64,000 bases of DNA from Centrapalus pauciflorus (lineage: Eukaryota; Streptophyta; Magnoliopsida; Asterales; Asteraceae): the NCBI GenBank assembly GCA_020465985.1, contig JAANYP010004771.1, forward strand, positions 1,020,432 through 1,084,431, in the 5' to 3' direction. Below the pieces are notes generated by a model. The model was given only the letters and a program-made list of their open reading frames with translations. It was not told the DNA's origin and did not search any database. Numbering within the stretch: the first letter of the stretch is position 1; every line of letters starts with the position of its first letter. The position numbers were made by a program, and so were the translations under genes. Positions 49,979 through 63,171 of this stretch are shown here, piece after piece.

Positions 49979-51936
49979 AGACATTTGTTAGTTTATCATG
50001 TATTGATGTCAATTCAAGTGCCCTTTTAAAAGGTGTTTTTCATTTAAATGCATGTGGGACGGGTGGACCCGTTTGTGTATGCATTAAGGTTGATGAAGAT
50101 ATAAAAGAATGAGAACAGTGGGTTTAGCGAATGATGTTGATCCTAAGGGATGCTCCGGCTTGCAGAATTTTACCTTTGTTGCTAGATTCATAGTTCCAAA
50201 TCCCATTTGATTGGGAGTTTTAAGTCTTTAGAGACGTGTATTATTTAGCTTCTTTTTGTCGTGTAACTTGTGAGGAGCAGAATAACAACTTGTAGTTAAA
50301 TCAATTAGACGTCTTATGCATAACCCTTGTGGGTGATTTCAAGTTTTGTTTAAACGATATGAAAGTAAACGTATGTAACGAGTTATTGGCGTTGCTACGG
50401 TGTCTAAAATATTAATTATAAAGATAAATAAATAAAAATACTTTTCAATCGAAGAGTGAAATTGGAAATCTGATATTTCAAGAAGCAAGACAAATGATAA
50501 TGTTAGTTGGTTCTTATGATCGACTTTTTAGATTTTGCAATGCTAAAATTACAAACAATGCGTTGTTAAATTGAATCAGAACTAGAATTAACTAATTGAA
50601 TATTAATAACCATAATATGAAGTTTTGACATTGATCAGGTTTAATCATCAATTTATTTTGTTGTTTTACGACCAAATCAAATAAATTTATAACGGTAATG
50701 TCTCTAATACATCAATTAAGGTTTCTCAACGTTATAATAGTAATGTTCAATGTTATACATTATCATATTTAATAAAAAACCTAATATTAAATAGTTATAT
50801 ATTAATTATAAAAAAATTGCATTATAATTTTGTATCGTACATTTGAATAATAAAGTTATTTTCATACAATTAAACATAACATAATAGTTTCAAAAGACAA
50901 CTCCAAACATAAGTATAATTAAAATCTTAATTTTAAGTGTCTAATAAAATGTTGTAATAATAAATGCTGAAAGAGTAATAAACAGAAATTTATTAAAATA
51001 AAATGAGCTAAATAAAAGATAACAATAAGATACGGTTTGTTATGAAAAATTTAAATTTAAAATTAAAAAGAAAAAATGTGGTTGGATGACGGTTGTCAAA
51101 ATAGATGAAATTATAATCCTACTACAAAATCATCATTTCACGCCTCTTTCACATTACCGCTAGCCCACTCAGTGGGACTTTGATTATGGTTGACAGAGAA
51201 ATTTTAAAAGCTTTTATTTTTAAAAAAGAAAGTCATGTTTGGAACAAAAATGTTCAACTTTCATTAAAAAAAAAAAACTCTTTATAAAACGTTTATAGAA
51301 GTAACATTTGAAAAGCTCTGAAACTTTTGGTTAAAAATACTTACTTTTTACTCGCCTGTTAATTATAAACTACCACCTTCAATTAATATTAATATCATTT
51401 TATGTAATTTAATATTAAAAGCTGCAACTACAACTAATTTAACCAAACATACTTATAAAATTAATAAAAGCTTCAGTTATTTTTACAAAACTTTTAACTA
51501 CTAAAAACTTCAGCTACTAAAAGTCTTGCATATTTTAAAATTTTGCCAAAGATACCTTTTGTGAGTTAAAATAAGTGGTACTAAATTTCACTTGGTGCTT
51601 GTAGAACATAGTTGGATAAAGTTTTTTGAATTCCAATTCTTTCACAGATTCTAGTGCAAACATAAAAACTATCGAGTAATGATCCTTTTTTGGTGAACAA
51701 CTGAACACCTGATCCGAGTGTGAATGACAGAGCTGGGTGGGCCGAAAGGCCCAACATAAGTAACCAACGAAAAGGCCCGTTTAGCCTACTAATCGATTCG
51801 ATTTTATTCATACCCGCTAAAGTAACCGAGCCCTGGAAAACCCTAGCTATAAATAAACGCAGAAACCATTTATGTTGCGCAGCTTCTTTTCTTTAGAACT
51901 TTGAAACTCTAGCACAACTACAGGTCTTCAGATTTC
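49979..51936. other. Intergenic region between RNase H2A and eS25
   Basis: 3' UTR of RNase H2A, an AT-rich repeat (about 50580-50760) inverted relative to 31830-31990, and a decayed MITE (about 51190-51555) related to 42789-43198. The promoter of eS25 is at the right. Confidence 0.55.
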
Positions 51937-53522
51937 ATGGTAAGTTTATCCCCTTTGAAGTCTTTCATGTATGTTTCGTCTTCTTACTTTCGATTATTCA
52001 GTTTCAATTTATAAAGAGTTTAACAGTCCCATGGTATGCTGAATTTAGGCTCCGAAGAAGGAAAAGGCTCCCCCGCCGTCGTCTAAACCGGCCAAGTCCG
52101 GCGGTGGAAAGCAGAAGAAGAAGGTATAGTTTTTTAATTAATTTAAATTTATCCTTTCTTAAGTTCATGATTTACGTATTTGTACAGTTAGCTAGGTTAT
52201 GCATTCTCTAGTTTTTGTCCTATTATTCCTTTTAACTTTGATAAACTGGAATTTAACTGTGTACTAATGTAGTGCATATTACGTAGTATGAGTTTATGCA
52301 ATCCGGAACTAATCCTCTTTCAACTTGAACACATTTTTTTTATTTTTGATGTGAAACCTAGTGCTATACACCTGCATAATTGATATTGATTTTGTACCGT
52401 TGAACACTACATTGTTCTAGCCTTACTTCATGCTGTGAAGGTTAATGTGATAGATAGTATAGTTTTCTCAAGAGTCATAAATTCCATGTTGAATGTGAAG
52501 GTAGAAATTCTACATGTAAACATGTTCGTAATTTGAATATTTGTTTTTTGCTAGGGGAGCTAAGTTTTCTGTAAACATGTTTACAGAAATTAATCACATG
52601 TAGCAATTTGATCCAATATTTTGGGTTTGGTTGGTATATTTGTGTAGATTTATAGTTATAACCATTATTGGAAGGAGTGCTTTTGTTGCTAGTAAAGGGA
52701 AGAAATATTTCTTTTAGAACTACTGAGTACTGAGCCAGTTATTAAACAACTTTATAGACTTGTTAAAAATTTTGGAAACTAAGATTAGTGTTAAGAGTGA
52801 GAGACAAAAGAAGATTGTGCATTTTTAAATGATAGACACTCAAGATAGTTTAGGAATTTAAGTCACTTTTTACAAATAAGTAGAGCTCAAGATTGTTTGT
52901 GAATTGGGTTTTTCAGAAGTGGAGCAAAGGAAAGCAAAAGGAGAAGGTGAACAACATGGTTCTGTTTGACAAGGCAACATATGATAAGCTTCTTTCTGAA
53001 GCACCAAAGTTCAAGCTCATCACCCCTTCGATTTTATCAGACAGATTAAGGGTACTGTCCAACTTTTATATACAACATTGTATGTTCTTGTTTAAAGTGT
53101 GGAAAACTTCATTTTGTTTATGGAAGGATTGCCATTTCCACAATTGGTTATCTTTATGTTATCTGTAAGAATCAAAGACAGCAAACAGTTGAAAAGATAA
53201 CACATTGAATCACTTTTCAGTTGATGAGAAAACTTGTATAATATTGGCTTATAGAGTTGAATTAACAAATCTGTTTTGGATCACAAACTATATATCTATA
53301 GCACATGCTATGGAGACATTAGCATGAGACATTTCTCTTTCCTTGGAGGAGTGTGCTGGCATATGATATCAGTAAGTTAACTGACTTGGTTATGCTATGT
53401 TTTTTCAGATCAATGGATCATTGGCACGGAAGGCAATCAAGGATTTGATGGCAAGAGGTGCAATTAGGATGGTATCTGCTCATGCTAGTCAACAAATCTA
53501 CACCAGGGCCACTAATACTTGA
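51937..53522 (+). CDS. RPS25: 40S ribosomal protein eS25
   Basis: Exons 51937-51939 (the ATG alone), 52049-52123, 52917-53051 and 53410-53522 or one base either side by line count; the frame requires 327 bp, 108 residues, the usual plant length. The protein starts MAPKKEKAPPPSSKPAKSGG, a basic tail. It continues with KWSKGKQKEKVNN and the winged-helix core FDKATYDKLLSEAPKFKLIT, and ends QQIYTRATNT. eS25 sits in the head of the small subunit near the exit site and is needed for some IRES-driven initiation. The start codon forms an exon by itself (ATG/GTAAG), a layout common in ribosomal protein genes. The promoter and 5' UTR (about 51860-51936) are pyrimidine-rich. Confidence 0.95.
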
Positions 53523-55534
53523 GTGATAAACTTATAAAAGGACTGGTAGTTTTTCTGAGACGATGTCAATGCATGATTTTCTCATTTTCTGCCTCTACTA
53601 GCATTTTTGTTTATTATAAGATCAAAGTACTTTCTTTCTCCAGGTTATTGTCATTTTTATATGGGAAGCTTATTTCGAACCAACTTCTATGATTTATTTG
53701 CCCACAGTGTAAAACATCGTCTTGTTAAGCTTGTTGCATGCCACCACGGCACCACCTTCTTGGTTATGCTGCTCCTCTGCTCTATGTCCTGAATCTCCAC
53801 TCATTTCCTCGCACACTATGCACTTATAGATAAGAATCGCAATGATACTCGTGATTACCATCATATACACCAAACAAATGGATTATCTGTTGGTTGGCAG
53901 ATTGTCTTCATCATTAGATGTTAATCTCCTTTTAAAGCCAGACACATTCATATGTTTTCATATATTGGCCATGATAAGATATAATCATTAAACTATTCAC
54001 ATCATATATTGGCCATGATAAGGTTGAATTCTGGAAAATTTTGTTTTACATTAAACATAAATGAAGAAGACTTGTAGTTGTATTTTTTTTAACTTAACAA
54101 TGTAGCCATTATGCTTCTATATTTGATGATGAACAATCAGGTTTGTTGTTATGAGTTGCAAGTTGTACCTAAAAAATTCATAAAGTCGTTTAAGGGGGTG
54201 CTTGCTATCTATACGGGTTTAGGAATGGATAGAGGTCTGGGAAGAAGAAATGGAATCATGAAGAGAGGAAAAATCCATGGGAGAGATGACTTTTACTTTT
54301 TAGGAATGATTTCCATATGTTTGGTTTCAAAGAATGAACCAAACAAAATGTTTTAAACCCATACTCATTCCTTTTTTCAAAACCCATCAAACAAACATAT
54401 CGTAAATCTTTAATGTACAATTTAATAATTAAAATATAGAGTACGTCATTTTGTCTAGTTTATAGGTTTCGTCCTTCGTTTTTACATAAATGCAAAACAC
54501 ATCTCTATATTTATGAGTTCTGCACTCATTTTGTCCCTTAGCCTAACGTTGATAACTTTATGTCGTTAAATAAATTTTCGTCTTTTTATGTAATTCTTCT
54601 TCAACCTCTATTTTCTTTAAAGGGAAGACTAGATATCCAACATGAAGACCAAATCATCAATGGTTTTAATCCATGTTTGTTGTTCATGACTTGTATACAT
54701 GAAATGCCCAATGTCTATTTCTTGTTTCGTTGAAGGTTTCTTGTTGATTTATTGTTTGAGTAAAGGGTAGTTACTGATTTGTTGTTCAAATCTATGCTTA
54801 GTTGTTGATTTCTTGTTTAGATCTATGTTTTTGGTTTCGACGACAACATTCTGGTGGACTGCTTCACCGATGATGATTAGGGTATGAAAACAATTTGTTT
54901 TTTATTTCTTACCAATTTTATTTTGGTTTTAATTGAGTTTGATTTTAAGACAATTTGTTTTTTTTTTTTATTATTTCTTACCAATTTTCTTTTTGTTTTG
55001 AAATACTGATTAATAGATTTGTGTATCTTGAATGTGTTACGAGAGGGATGAATGCATCTAATGACTGTCATCCTGTTTCTTTATTGGTTTGATATTTCTT
55101 TTGATGCTATCAAAATCACGATCTTGATCGTAGAATCATTCGATCTTATGTTCCTACTATCGAGAATCGATTTGGATCATTGGAGGATCGTTTTTAGCAT
55201 AGGATCGGCATCAGGATCGTAAGACCGATCTGATACTACATTTAACTAATATCCAACCTTTTTACATGTTTTTTCCTAGGTTACCGATCCGATGCTACCT
55301 TTTGCCCAAATCCCAACCATTTTACATGGTTAAATAGTGGGTCGATCCTAGAATTGCTTGATTTTTTATTACATGACTGTAATTATTCAAAACATAAACT
55401 TACGGTGTTTCTCAATTTAATATATGAATTTTAATAAGATGTCTTAAATACCATTAGTATTAAAAGTTTGAATATTTTTAAGTTTATATAGTTTTAAAAA
55501 AATAAATTTATTAAAGTTAAACATAGTAAAAGAG
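53523..55534. other. Intergenic DNA downstream of eS25
   Basis: 3' UTR, then AT-rich sequence. A GATC-rich segment at about 55100-55350 (repeated GATCG and CGATC) resembles an old hAT-type repeat. No gene is supported. Confidence 0.5.
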
Positions 55535-55950
55535 AGTCAGGTTCAAAAAAGTACCTCTCGAAATCAAGTGCACCCGAAGGTACCAACCTTAAAAAACTTT
55601 TTTTAATTTTTTTTTTCTCATAATCATGTTTAAATTAATGTTATACATATGATATATGAATTTCACATACATTCACACATTCTGTGTCCTTAAGACTTAT
55701 GTGAATGCTCAATGCATATTTATGTGAATGGTCATCCATGTGAATGGTCATTTCACACAATGTGAATGGTGTGAATGACCATTCATATGATCTTTTTTTA
55801 TCATTCACAAGATTTATGATGTTGCTCCTTTTGAAAAAAAGTCTTATAATGTTGTCTTATACATGTTTATTCAAAAAAAATATATGTGAATGATCATTCA
55901 CATTAGGGTACGCTGGAATCTTATAGGTACGCTGATGAACCTGATTCTAG
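55535..55950. mobile_element. Inverted-repeat element, family 6 of the GGTTC-N8-ACC group
   Basis: Left GGTTCAAAAAAGTACC (55540-55555), right in reverse complement GGTTCATCAGCGTACC (55926-55941). The interior is built of GTGAATGGTCATTCAC-type palindromic units. Not flanked by a TA tract, unlike most relatives. Confidence 0.8.
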
Positions 55951-57509
55951 TAAAAGATATAGTTCCTTTTAACTCTTAAAAATTAAAATCAAGGGAATGT
56001 AGACAACTAGACATGAGGTTTCACACCCCCGATTCTATTATTTATTAATTGGAGATGTCTTTGTCTAATTTAATTTCCCACAAAATCAAAACTGGCCCAA
56101 CACACAAAGAAGTTAAAAGGAAATTCTTATTATAAAGACATGGCAAGTGACAATGACAATAATAGCGATATTTACACTTTATAACTTATACTTGAATTTG
56201 CTTTACATAACATATGAAAACTAATAAACGACACCTATTCATGATTCATGCATATATTAATCGTAACATTTGCATTTTAATATTATTGCATGTTTATTTC
56301 CTGTTTCTACTTCTTATGAGGTATTTATTAAATGATTATTATAGTTAATTTGTTATGGATGCTCTAGGCCTTCTTTTTGTCTAGATGGATCTGTTTAGTA
56401 AGGTCGTGAATCATGTCAAACGAAAAATGAAATTGGAATTGGAAAACGAATAATTAAAATAGAAAACTTGGCCGATCTCAACTAATTCAACATCAGTCAA
56501 GATTCAGTTTTGTAACAAAACAAACCATAAATTAAATACAAATCTACAATTTTATAGTTATAATTTTTATATCTATAGTAATCTTCTTTCATGAAAAATT
56601 ATTCATTATCATCATCTCTTGTTAATTGATATATATTAAGTTATAAAAGATTTTAGTAAATCATATATTGGTTTTCAATAACTAATTAAAAACAATTATA
56701 GACCGAGCGATAATGTGCACGTTTAAAATTCCTATTTTTATCAAGATAAAACTAATTAATAATCTATTTAATATTTGTAATTTTATTAATAAAATGACTT
56801 TATCAAAAATAGTATTAAAAGTAGACGTCTCAAAATTATATTCATCAAAAAGGTAAGGTAACTTACATGTAAAATTAAAGTGTAGAAACTTCCAAAATTT
56901 CCTTCATTATCTCAAGCATTTAGGTTCAGACTTCAGAGCGACTGAAAGACATTTTTTTGGGCTTTGGATGGAGAAGAATAAGAGAACTTTGTGAAGAATG
57001 AATTATGCATTTTTTGAGATAATTTTTATTTCTTATTTTAGACATCTTTTTATATTAAAAATCAAGATACTTCTATTCCTTTACTATTTGAAATTTAAAA
57101 ATAGATTGAATACCTTTGATACTTTATTAAATTGAATTAAGGTTTATAATTTTGACCTAATGGGACAAACGGGGATGGTCAAAATGACCCATACTAAATA
57201 ATTAAGCTAGAACATAATTTTTTTTAAACACTAAAATTCTAGAAAATGATGTTTTAAACAAATTGTTTTTGAAAAAAAAATTCAATTGTATGTTAAATAT
57301 TTGTCTGATCATCGACTCGTTCAACCCGTTTACTTGAATTGGCCGGAATTGTCACCCCTAATTTAAATGTAAAATATCTCGATGGAAGACTACTTATTCA
57401 AATATGGAAGCATAATTATCTTAAAACGCCTTTGTTGGTTATTCTTTTTTATATTTTTTAAAATTTCAATTTGTATCAATTCGTATGTTTATACTTTATA
57501 CTACTCTAA
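55951..57509. other. AT-rich intergenic DNA
   Basis: No gene recognised. A ~95-bp segment at 56361-56455 recurs downstream of the methyltransferase gene. Confidence 0.5.
56361..56455. repeat. Direct repeat of the methyltransferase 3' flank, upstream copy
   Basis: Shares AGATGGATCTGTTTAGTAAG and surrounding sequence, roughly 85% alike by eye, with 63470-63565. Same orientation. Confidence 0.75.
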
Positions 57510-58371
57510 TCTTTATATATAATAAAAGAAAACACATACATATAATAATAAATTGTTGTTGTTACGTTATTTTTCAATTCCTTTAATTACATTTATAAAC
57601 CAAACAGTAAAATAAAATTAATTTCAAGCAATTAATTAGCAATCAATACATGACAATTGACATAATTAATTTCAACACGTGTAATTAATTTTTGTTTAAA
57701 TAATTAATCAAATTAATTAATAGTTACCATGTTTTAGGGATTCTATTAACAACTCTAAGTTAATATAACATTTTTAATGGTTACTATTGGACACTTGGAA
57801 AATGAAACTTATGAATTTTAAGGATTATATCAATTATTATTATTATGTATTTTTATTAATTATAAATAAAGTTAAAGATTTTATGATGCTTTTCCCGTTT
57901 ATAATTTGAAGGTTTCTTAAATTATTATTATAATTTTTCATCCTTTAATTCATAATGTTTAAAATAAATATTGAGTCAAATCTCTTTTATTATATTCAAA
58001 GTTTGTGTCGTTTATTATCGAATTCTATGATTATTCTTAAATTTGTAATTTATTGAAAAAGTTGTATTCATACAAATATGTATATTATACGGGTAAAGAA
58101 ACTAGCAATAAATAAATAAATAACTAACATGTCACGTATAGAGATCTCCTTCACTTTGCCACTTGTCGACGTGTTCTTTTACCACATGTCATTTGACTAG
58201 ATTAACTTAAATTCAAATCAAATCAAATCAAATTCATACGTTCTAATTTAATTATTCTAAACAATAATTACCAAGATATAATAAATTGTAATTTCTTAAG
58301 TTATTTTATATATTTTTATAATTATTTATTTTTTAAAATGAACTAATGTATTACATGAGTTTTTAACATAG
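57510..58371 (+). mobile_element. Helitron-like element (non-autonomous)
   Basis: Starts A/TCTTTATATATAATAAAAG and ends with the hairpin ACTAATGTA-TTACATGAGT, then TTTTAACATAG/T. The terminal CTRR has drifted to ATAG. 862 bp, non-coding. Confidence 0.6.
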
Positions 58372-58912
58372 TTTTATTATTATTTTTCGTACCGAAGGAC
58401 GTAAAATTGCCAAGAAATGTAACATAAATTTTGAAATTTGACAATAAATGTAACGCAAATAAATTTTCGTCGAAAAAGGATTATAAAATTTTATTTTGAC
58501 AAAAAAGGTATCAACAACCATTTAATAAGATAAATTTTAAATATTATGATCTTTTGTTGGCAAATATAAAATTTAATGATTATTTCTTGGCTTAAAAATT
58601 AAATTTAATTCCCTTTGTTTGGAAAAAATAAAATTTTAATCTTTTTTCAGTTTAAACAATTTCATAATACCTTTGCTGGTAAAAATTGTATTTTATGTTA
58701 TGTATATTTTTTTGGAAAAATTTGCAAAGAATCCTAAAATAAAATATAGAAAAGTTAAAAATGGTGGTGGCCGATGGTGGGTCCTCCGGCAGAAGTAAAG
58801 TAGGATGGCCACTCATCTAACACAAATGGAAGCGGATCGAGGGTATTTATCCACGAGTGAAGTGAAGGCTCACAAGATCATGCAACTTCTTTAAACCCGG
58901 AGAATCCACGGA

Positions 58913-61900
58913 ATGAGCGCGGTGTTAGGCGTGTGCCATTTTACGCTCCTTACCTCCACAGTCACGCGCCAATCCACCCTCGTTAGTCGTACGGTTCCAA
59001 TTAGAGTTAGAGGAGGACCTATTAATACCAAGGGTGGTATGGCAGCAGTTACGGCGGCGCAGGATGACCAACAGTTGAACAAGAGGATAGCAGACTTCTA
59101 CGACGAATCATCTGGAGTTTGGGAGAATACATGGGGAGAACACATGCATCACGGCTTTTACGATCCAGGCGCCGTTGTACAAATCTCCGACCATCGATCT
59201 GCTCAGATTCGTATGATTGAAGAGGCACTCCTCTTCGCCTCTGTTTCTGGTATTCGTCTTAACTTTTCCCCCCCTTGATTTATCAATGATCATACCACCA
59301 TGATCAAGGTATCTCGCTGTTTAAGTATAATTAGCACAGTTCAAGTGTAAGTAAGCCATGAGTGCATTTGGTTGGCATTTAACTATTTTACGTCATCGTA
59401 ACACGTTATTTTCAATTCAACTTAGTCTGGTTGTTTGTTATTCAACCTTATATTTTCATTTAAATCCTATTCCTAGCTTCCTTGTAATAAATTTCTTTTA
59501 TCTATATTTACGGACCAGCCTATAAACCATGGATATAAATTTAAAAAAGTATTTAATTATATGCATCTTCTACGATAAATTTTTAAAAAGTAATTAATTA
59601 TATGTATCTTCTACGATAAATTTTAAAACTATTATATCAAATTTATAGTATTTGTCTATTTATATAATATAATAAACTCAAATTTAATTTAGATTTGATT
59701 ATATATCATTTATATTATTTTTGATATGGATTAATTATAGATTTAAAGTTTTAAATGGCGCTAGGAGGTAATGACACATGGACACATGACAATAGCAGAT
59801 AACGATACGTGACAAAATATTTACTTTTTTAATAGTATTTATAGATAGATATTAGAAAAAAAAACAATTATATTTTATATTAAAAATAATTATGTTGTAT
59901 TTATCTTTTTGGTGAAATGTGGTAATGTCATCTAACAATTTGTGTTCTCCTTTATATATCCACAATGCATCTTAATCGGATGCATCTTCAAACACGATGC
60001 ATCTTCATCAGATTCATCTTCATCTAGGATTCATCTTCCATAATCGTGTGCATCTTAATCTATTCAACGTAATAGATCTTAGGTTCATCGTTCATCATCA
60101 TCGCGCGTTCATCTTCACGTGTTCATCTTTATGTTCAATCATTAGTGCATCACCTTATTCCTGTTCACCACATATTCATCGATGAACATGTGTTCATCTT
60201 CGTGTTCATCATCATTCGTACAGTGTGGTTCATCATTCATTGTTGGAATTAATCAAATTTAATTTAATAATCATTCCAATAATGCCCCTACGCACCATTA
60301 GTAAATAGATCATGCATTTTTGGTTCTCATTGTTTCCTAATGCATCGAGTTTATCTATGGATCCCGTGAGAAATTAAATATTGGTAAGAAATGTGCAAAA
60401 TGTTAAATCAAAAAACATATATGTTGAATTAGTGTGTTATTTCGTGATTCAAAAATACAAAATTATTATTTTTTCTTTATTTTTACATTTTTTTTAATCA
60501 CGAAATGACACGTTTATTCAATATATATGTTTGATTTCTCATACGAACCTCTGTATATCAAATTCAATCCTTTTTAGTAACTAAAGTTTTTTTGACTCGC
60601 ATGTTCATCATTAATTTTTTTTTAAAATCCAAATCGGTATTTACAAATTTTTCTTAAGGACCACTTTGATAACTACTTTGGTGGTACTAGGGCTGTTCAT
60701 GGACGGTTCGGTTCGGTTCGTAGCAAAAGTGTGAACCGTATTTTCGGTTCGGTTACCCGCTTTACGGTTTCGGTTTCGGTTATATGCGGTTCGGTTTGCG
60801 GATAGTTTCGGATAGTTGTTATCTATTTATAAATAATAAAAGTATAAGAATATAAACTTTGAAACTTTGATTGTTCCTTATAATTAACTTTATTCGTAAT
60901 AAATATATCAATTACATTAAAAATTTCATAAAACTACTTAAACAAACAAATATTTAATTAAAATGAAACTATAAATATAATATTTTAGTTTGTAATTTAT
61001 CTATTTATATGTAAATATTTGTGATATGTTTATGTTCGGTTCGGTTCGGTTACCCGCGGTTTATTAAAATTGAAAACCGTAACCGGTCCGACATATGTCG
61101 GTTTTTTCGGTTTCGGATTGACCGGTCCGGCTCGGTTTTTCGGTTTTCCGGTTTATTTTGAACACCCCTAGGTGGTACACTCTGAAAAGGTTGAGACAGT
61201 GATTGAAGAAAACTTAAATTACTAAAACGGATCGAAATATTAAATATAATATCAAACAAGACCAATTGATGGAGAAATTCGTTATTTATTACATTTAACA
61301 TTCTAGAAACAGATTTATCTGTAGTTTCATAACAAATTGTAAAGTGATATGCGCGTTGATAATAGGATATTACAAATATGTACTCAACTTTCTTCTCATT
61401 GTTATCATCATTTTGATTTTGACAGTTTTGTTTCCAGATTTCAAAGCTTCTTTCTTGGATGGACTCTGTTTCACATTGACTGTGTTCATGCTAGTATTAG
61501 TTTGTTTAAATCATTTTTAAAGTTTTCGTTGAAAATTCTCAAATATAGGAGGGGGTTATGCTAGTATGAATGTTAATTATTTTTCTCGACCTATATATGG
61601 TTTCACTTTCCAATGTGAAAGTCTAAAAGATCTTTACTATCATAGAGGATCCCTTAAAGAAACCTAGGAGCATAGTTGATGTTGGTTGTGGCATCGGAGG
61701 AAGCTCGATGTACCTGTCAAGAAAATATGGGGCGGAATGTTATGGGATCAACATCAGCCCTGTACAAACAGAGAGGGCTCAGGCACTTGCTACCGCCCAA
61801 GGGTTAACCAACAAGGTAAATAATTTTTTCTTTCCTTAAAAAAGAACAAATCAAGATAGCAATATAGCATTAGTGATTATCGCCAACAACAATTACGGCG

Positions 61901-63171
61901 GTGATGGTGAATTTGTATAATTCTATTGTTTTTCATGGGGTTGAAAATCATGTTGCAGTCTGGGCTTATTGTTTGAGCATCAATCTTTATAAAAAGTTTA
62001 ACTTCTAAACCCAAAAAAATAAAGTAAAGTTAATCCTCAAAGTAATTGAGATGTAATATTTTGCTCTGTCATGGAAATTAAATGTTTTCTCCCCTTTGAG
62101 TCTTTAAGGGGAAATACGGTCATAGAGTTCTTGAACTAACCACAACCATGATAAATAATAAGCAGGTATCATTTCAAGTTGCAGATGCTTTGAACCAGCC
62201 ATTTCATGATGGAAAGTTTGATCTGGTTTGGTCCATCGACTGTGCAGAGCACGTGCCTGATAAACTGAAGGTTCTCATCTTTTATGATGTTTCTTAAAAG
62301 TTCCTCAAATTCATTTCTTTTGAGTTCAATCCACCACATGGGACATTTTTGGATAATTTCCCTTGTAAATTGAGTCCTTTCGTATTGTGTTTTGATTTTC
62401 ATGCTACTTTATTTTTTCTACACTGACAGTTAGTAAGTGAGTTGGTTCGAGTGGCTGCCCCAGGTGCTACAATAATCATAGTCACATGGTGTCACAGGGA
62501 CCTTACCCCTACAGAAATATCCCTGCCCCAAGATGAAAAAGGGATTTTGGACAAGATTCGTGATGCATACCATCATCCTCCTTGGTGTTCCGTTGCTGAT
62601 TATATGAAGTTACTGGAATCGCTTTCTCTTCAGGTAAATTTCATCATGTTTGACTCCACATGTCAACATGACAAGACCATTACTATGGCAATTTTGAATC
62701 ATCACTGAATAGGTAATATGTTTCATACTATTACATGGCATAAGCATCTAGTGACATCTTACATGGCTAAACTTGGAGCTTGAGCTACATCTTGTAGGAT
62801 ATTAAGACAACAGATTGGTCGGAGAATGTTGCCCCATTTTGGCCAGCTGTGATAAGGTCTACATTGACATGGAGTGGTATGACTTCATTGCTTTGGAGCG
62901 GTAATTCTCTTTTCACATCATATTCATGTGATCTGAACTTCAGAAGGTCATGGTCATCGATTTGAATGACCCCAACGCTTACAAAGCTCGCGAGTCTTGT
63001 TTTTTTTTTTTTTTACTTCTACTGTTGTTATTTTTGTCACTCATTGTTTTTGGATTAATTTGGCTAGGATGGAAGACTATTAAAGCGGCATTAGCAATGC
63101 CATTGATGATTAAAGGATTAAAGAAGGGTGTGATCAAATACTCCATCATTACATGTCGAAAGCCTAAGTAA
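58913..63171 (+). CDS. Gamma-tocopherol methyltransferase-like enzyme (VTE4 family)
   Basis: Exons 58913-59249, 61646-61815, 62166-62270, 62430-62633, 62798-62900 and 63068-63171; 1,023 bp, 340 residues. Residues 1-45 look like a plastid transit peptide (Ser/Thr/Val/Arg-rich, few acids). The core has FYDESSGVWE and WGEHMHHGFYD near the start, the SAM-binding motif VDVGCGIGGSS (123-133), then RVAAPGATIIIVTWCHR and DWSENVAPFWPAVIRSTLTW. It ends IITCRKPK, the usual VTE4 C-terminus. VTE4 methylates gamma- to alpha-tocopherol in plastids. One motif departs: the family SMESGEHMP is SIDCAEHVP here (192-200). Relatives of VTE4 became alkaloid N-methyltransferases in Apocynaceae, so the substrate should be left open. 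Intron 1 is 2.4 kb and holds MITEs. Confidence 0.9.
59960..60375. mobile_element. Decayed family-2-like element in methyltransferase intron 1
   Basis: Interior of ATGCATCTT/GTTCATCTTC repeats and the segment GCATTTTTGGTTCTCATTG, as in 29178-29794. The ends are too eroded to show the terminal motif. A Helitron-start-like sequence (GTGTTCTCCTTTATATAT, inverted) abuts its left side. Confidence 0.5.
60688..61170. mobile_element. hAT-type MITE in methyltransferase intron 1
   Basis: 483 bp with ends TAGGGCTGTTCA and (reverse complement) TAGGGGTGTTCA, flanked by a perfect 8-bp duplication GGTGGTAC (60680-60687, 61171-61178). The subterminal regions are rich in CGGTTCGGTT. Confidence 0.92.
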
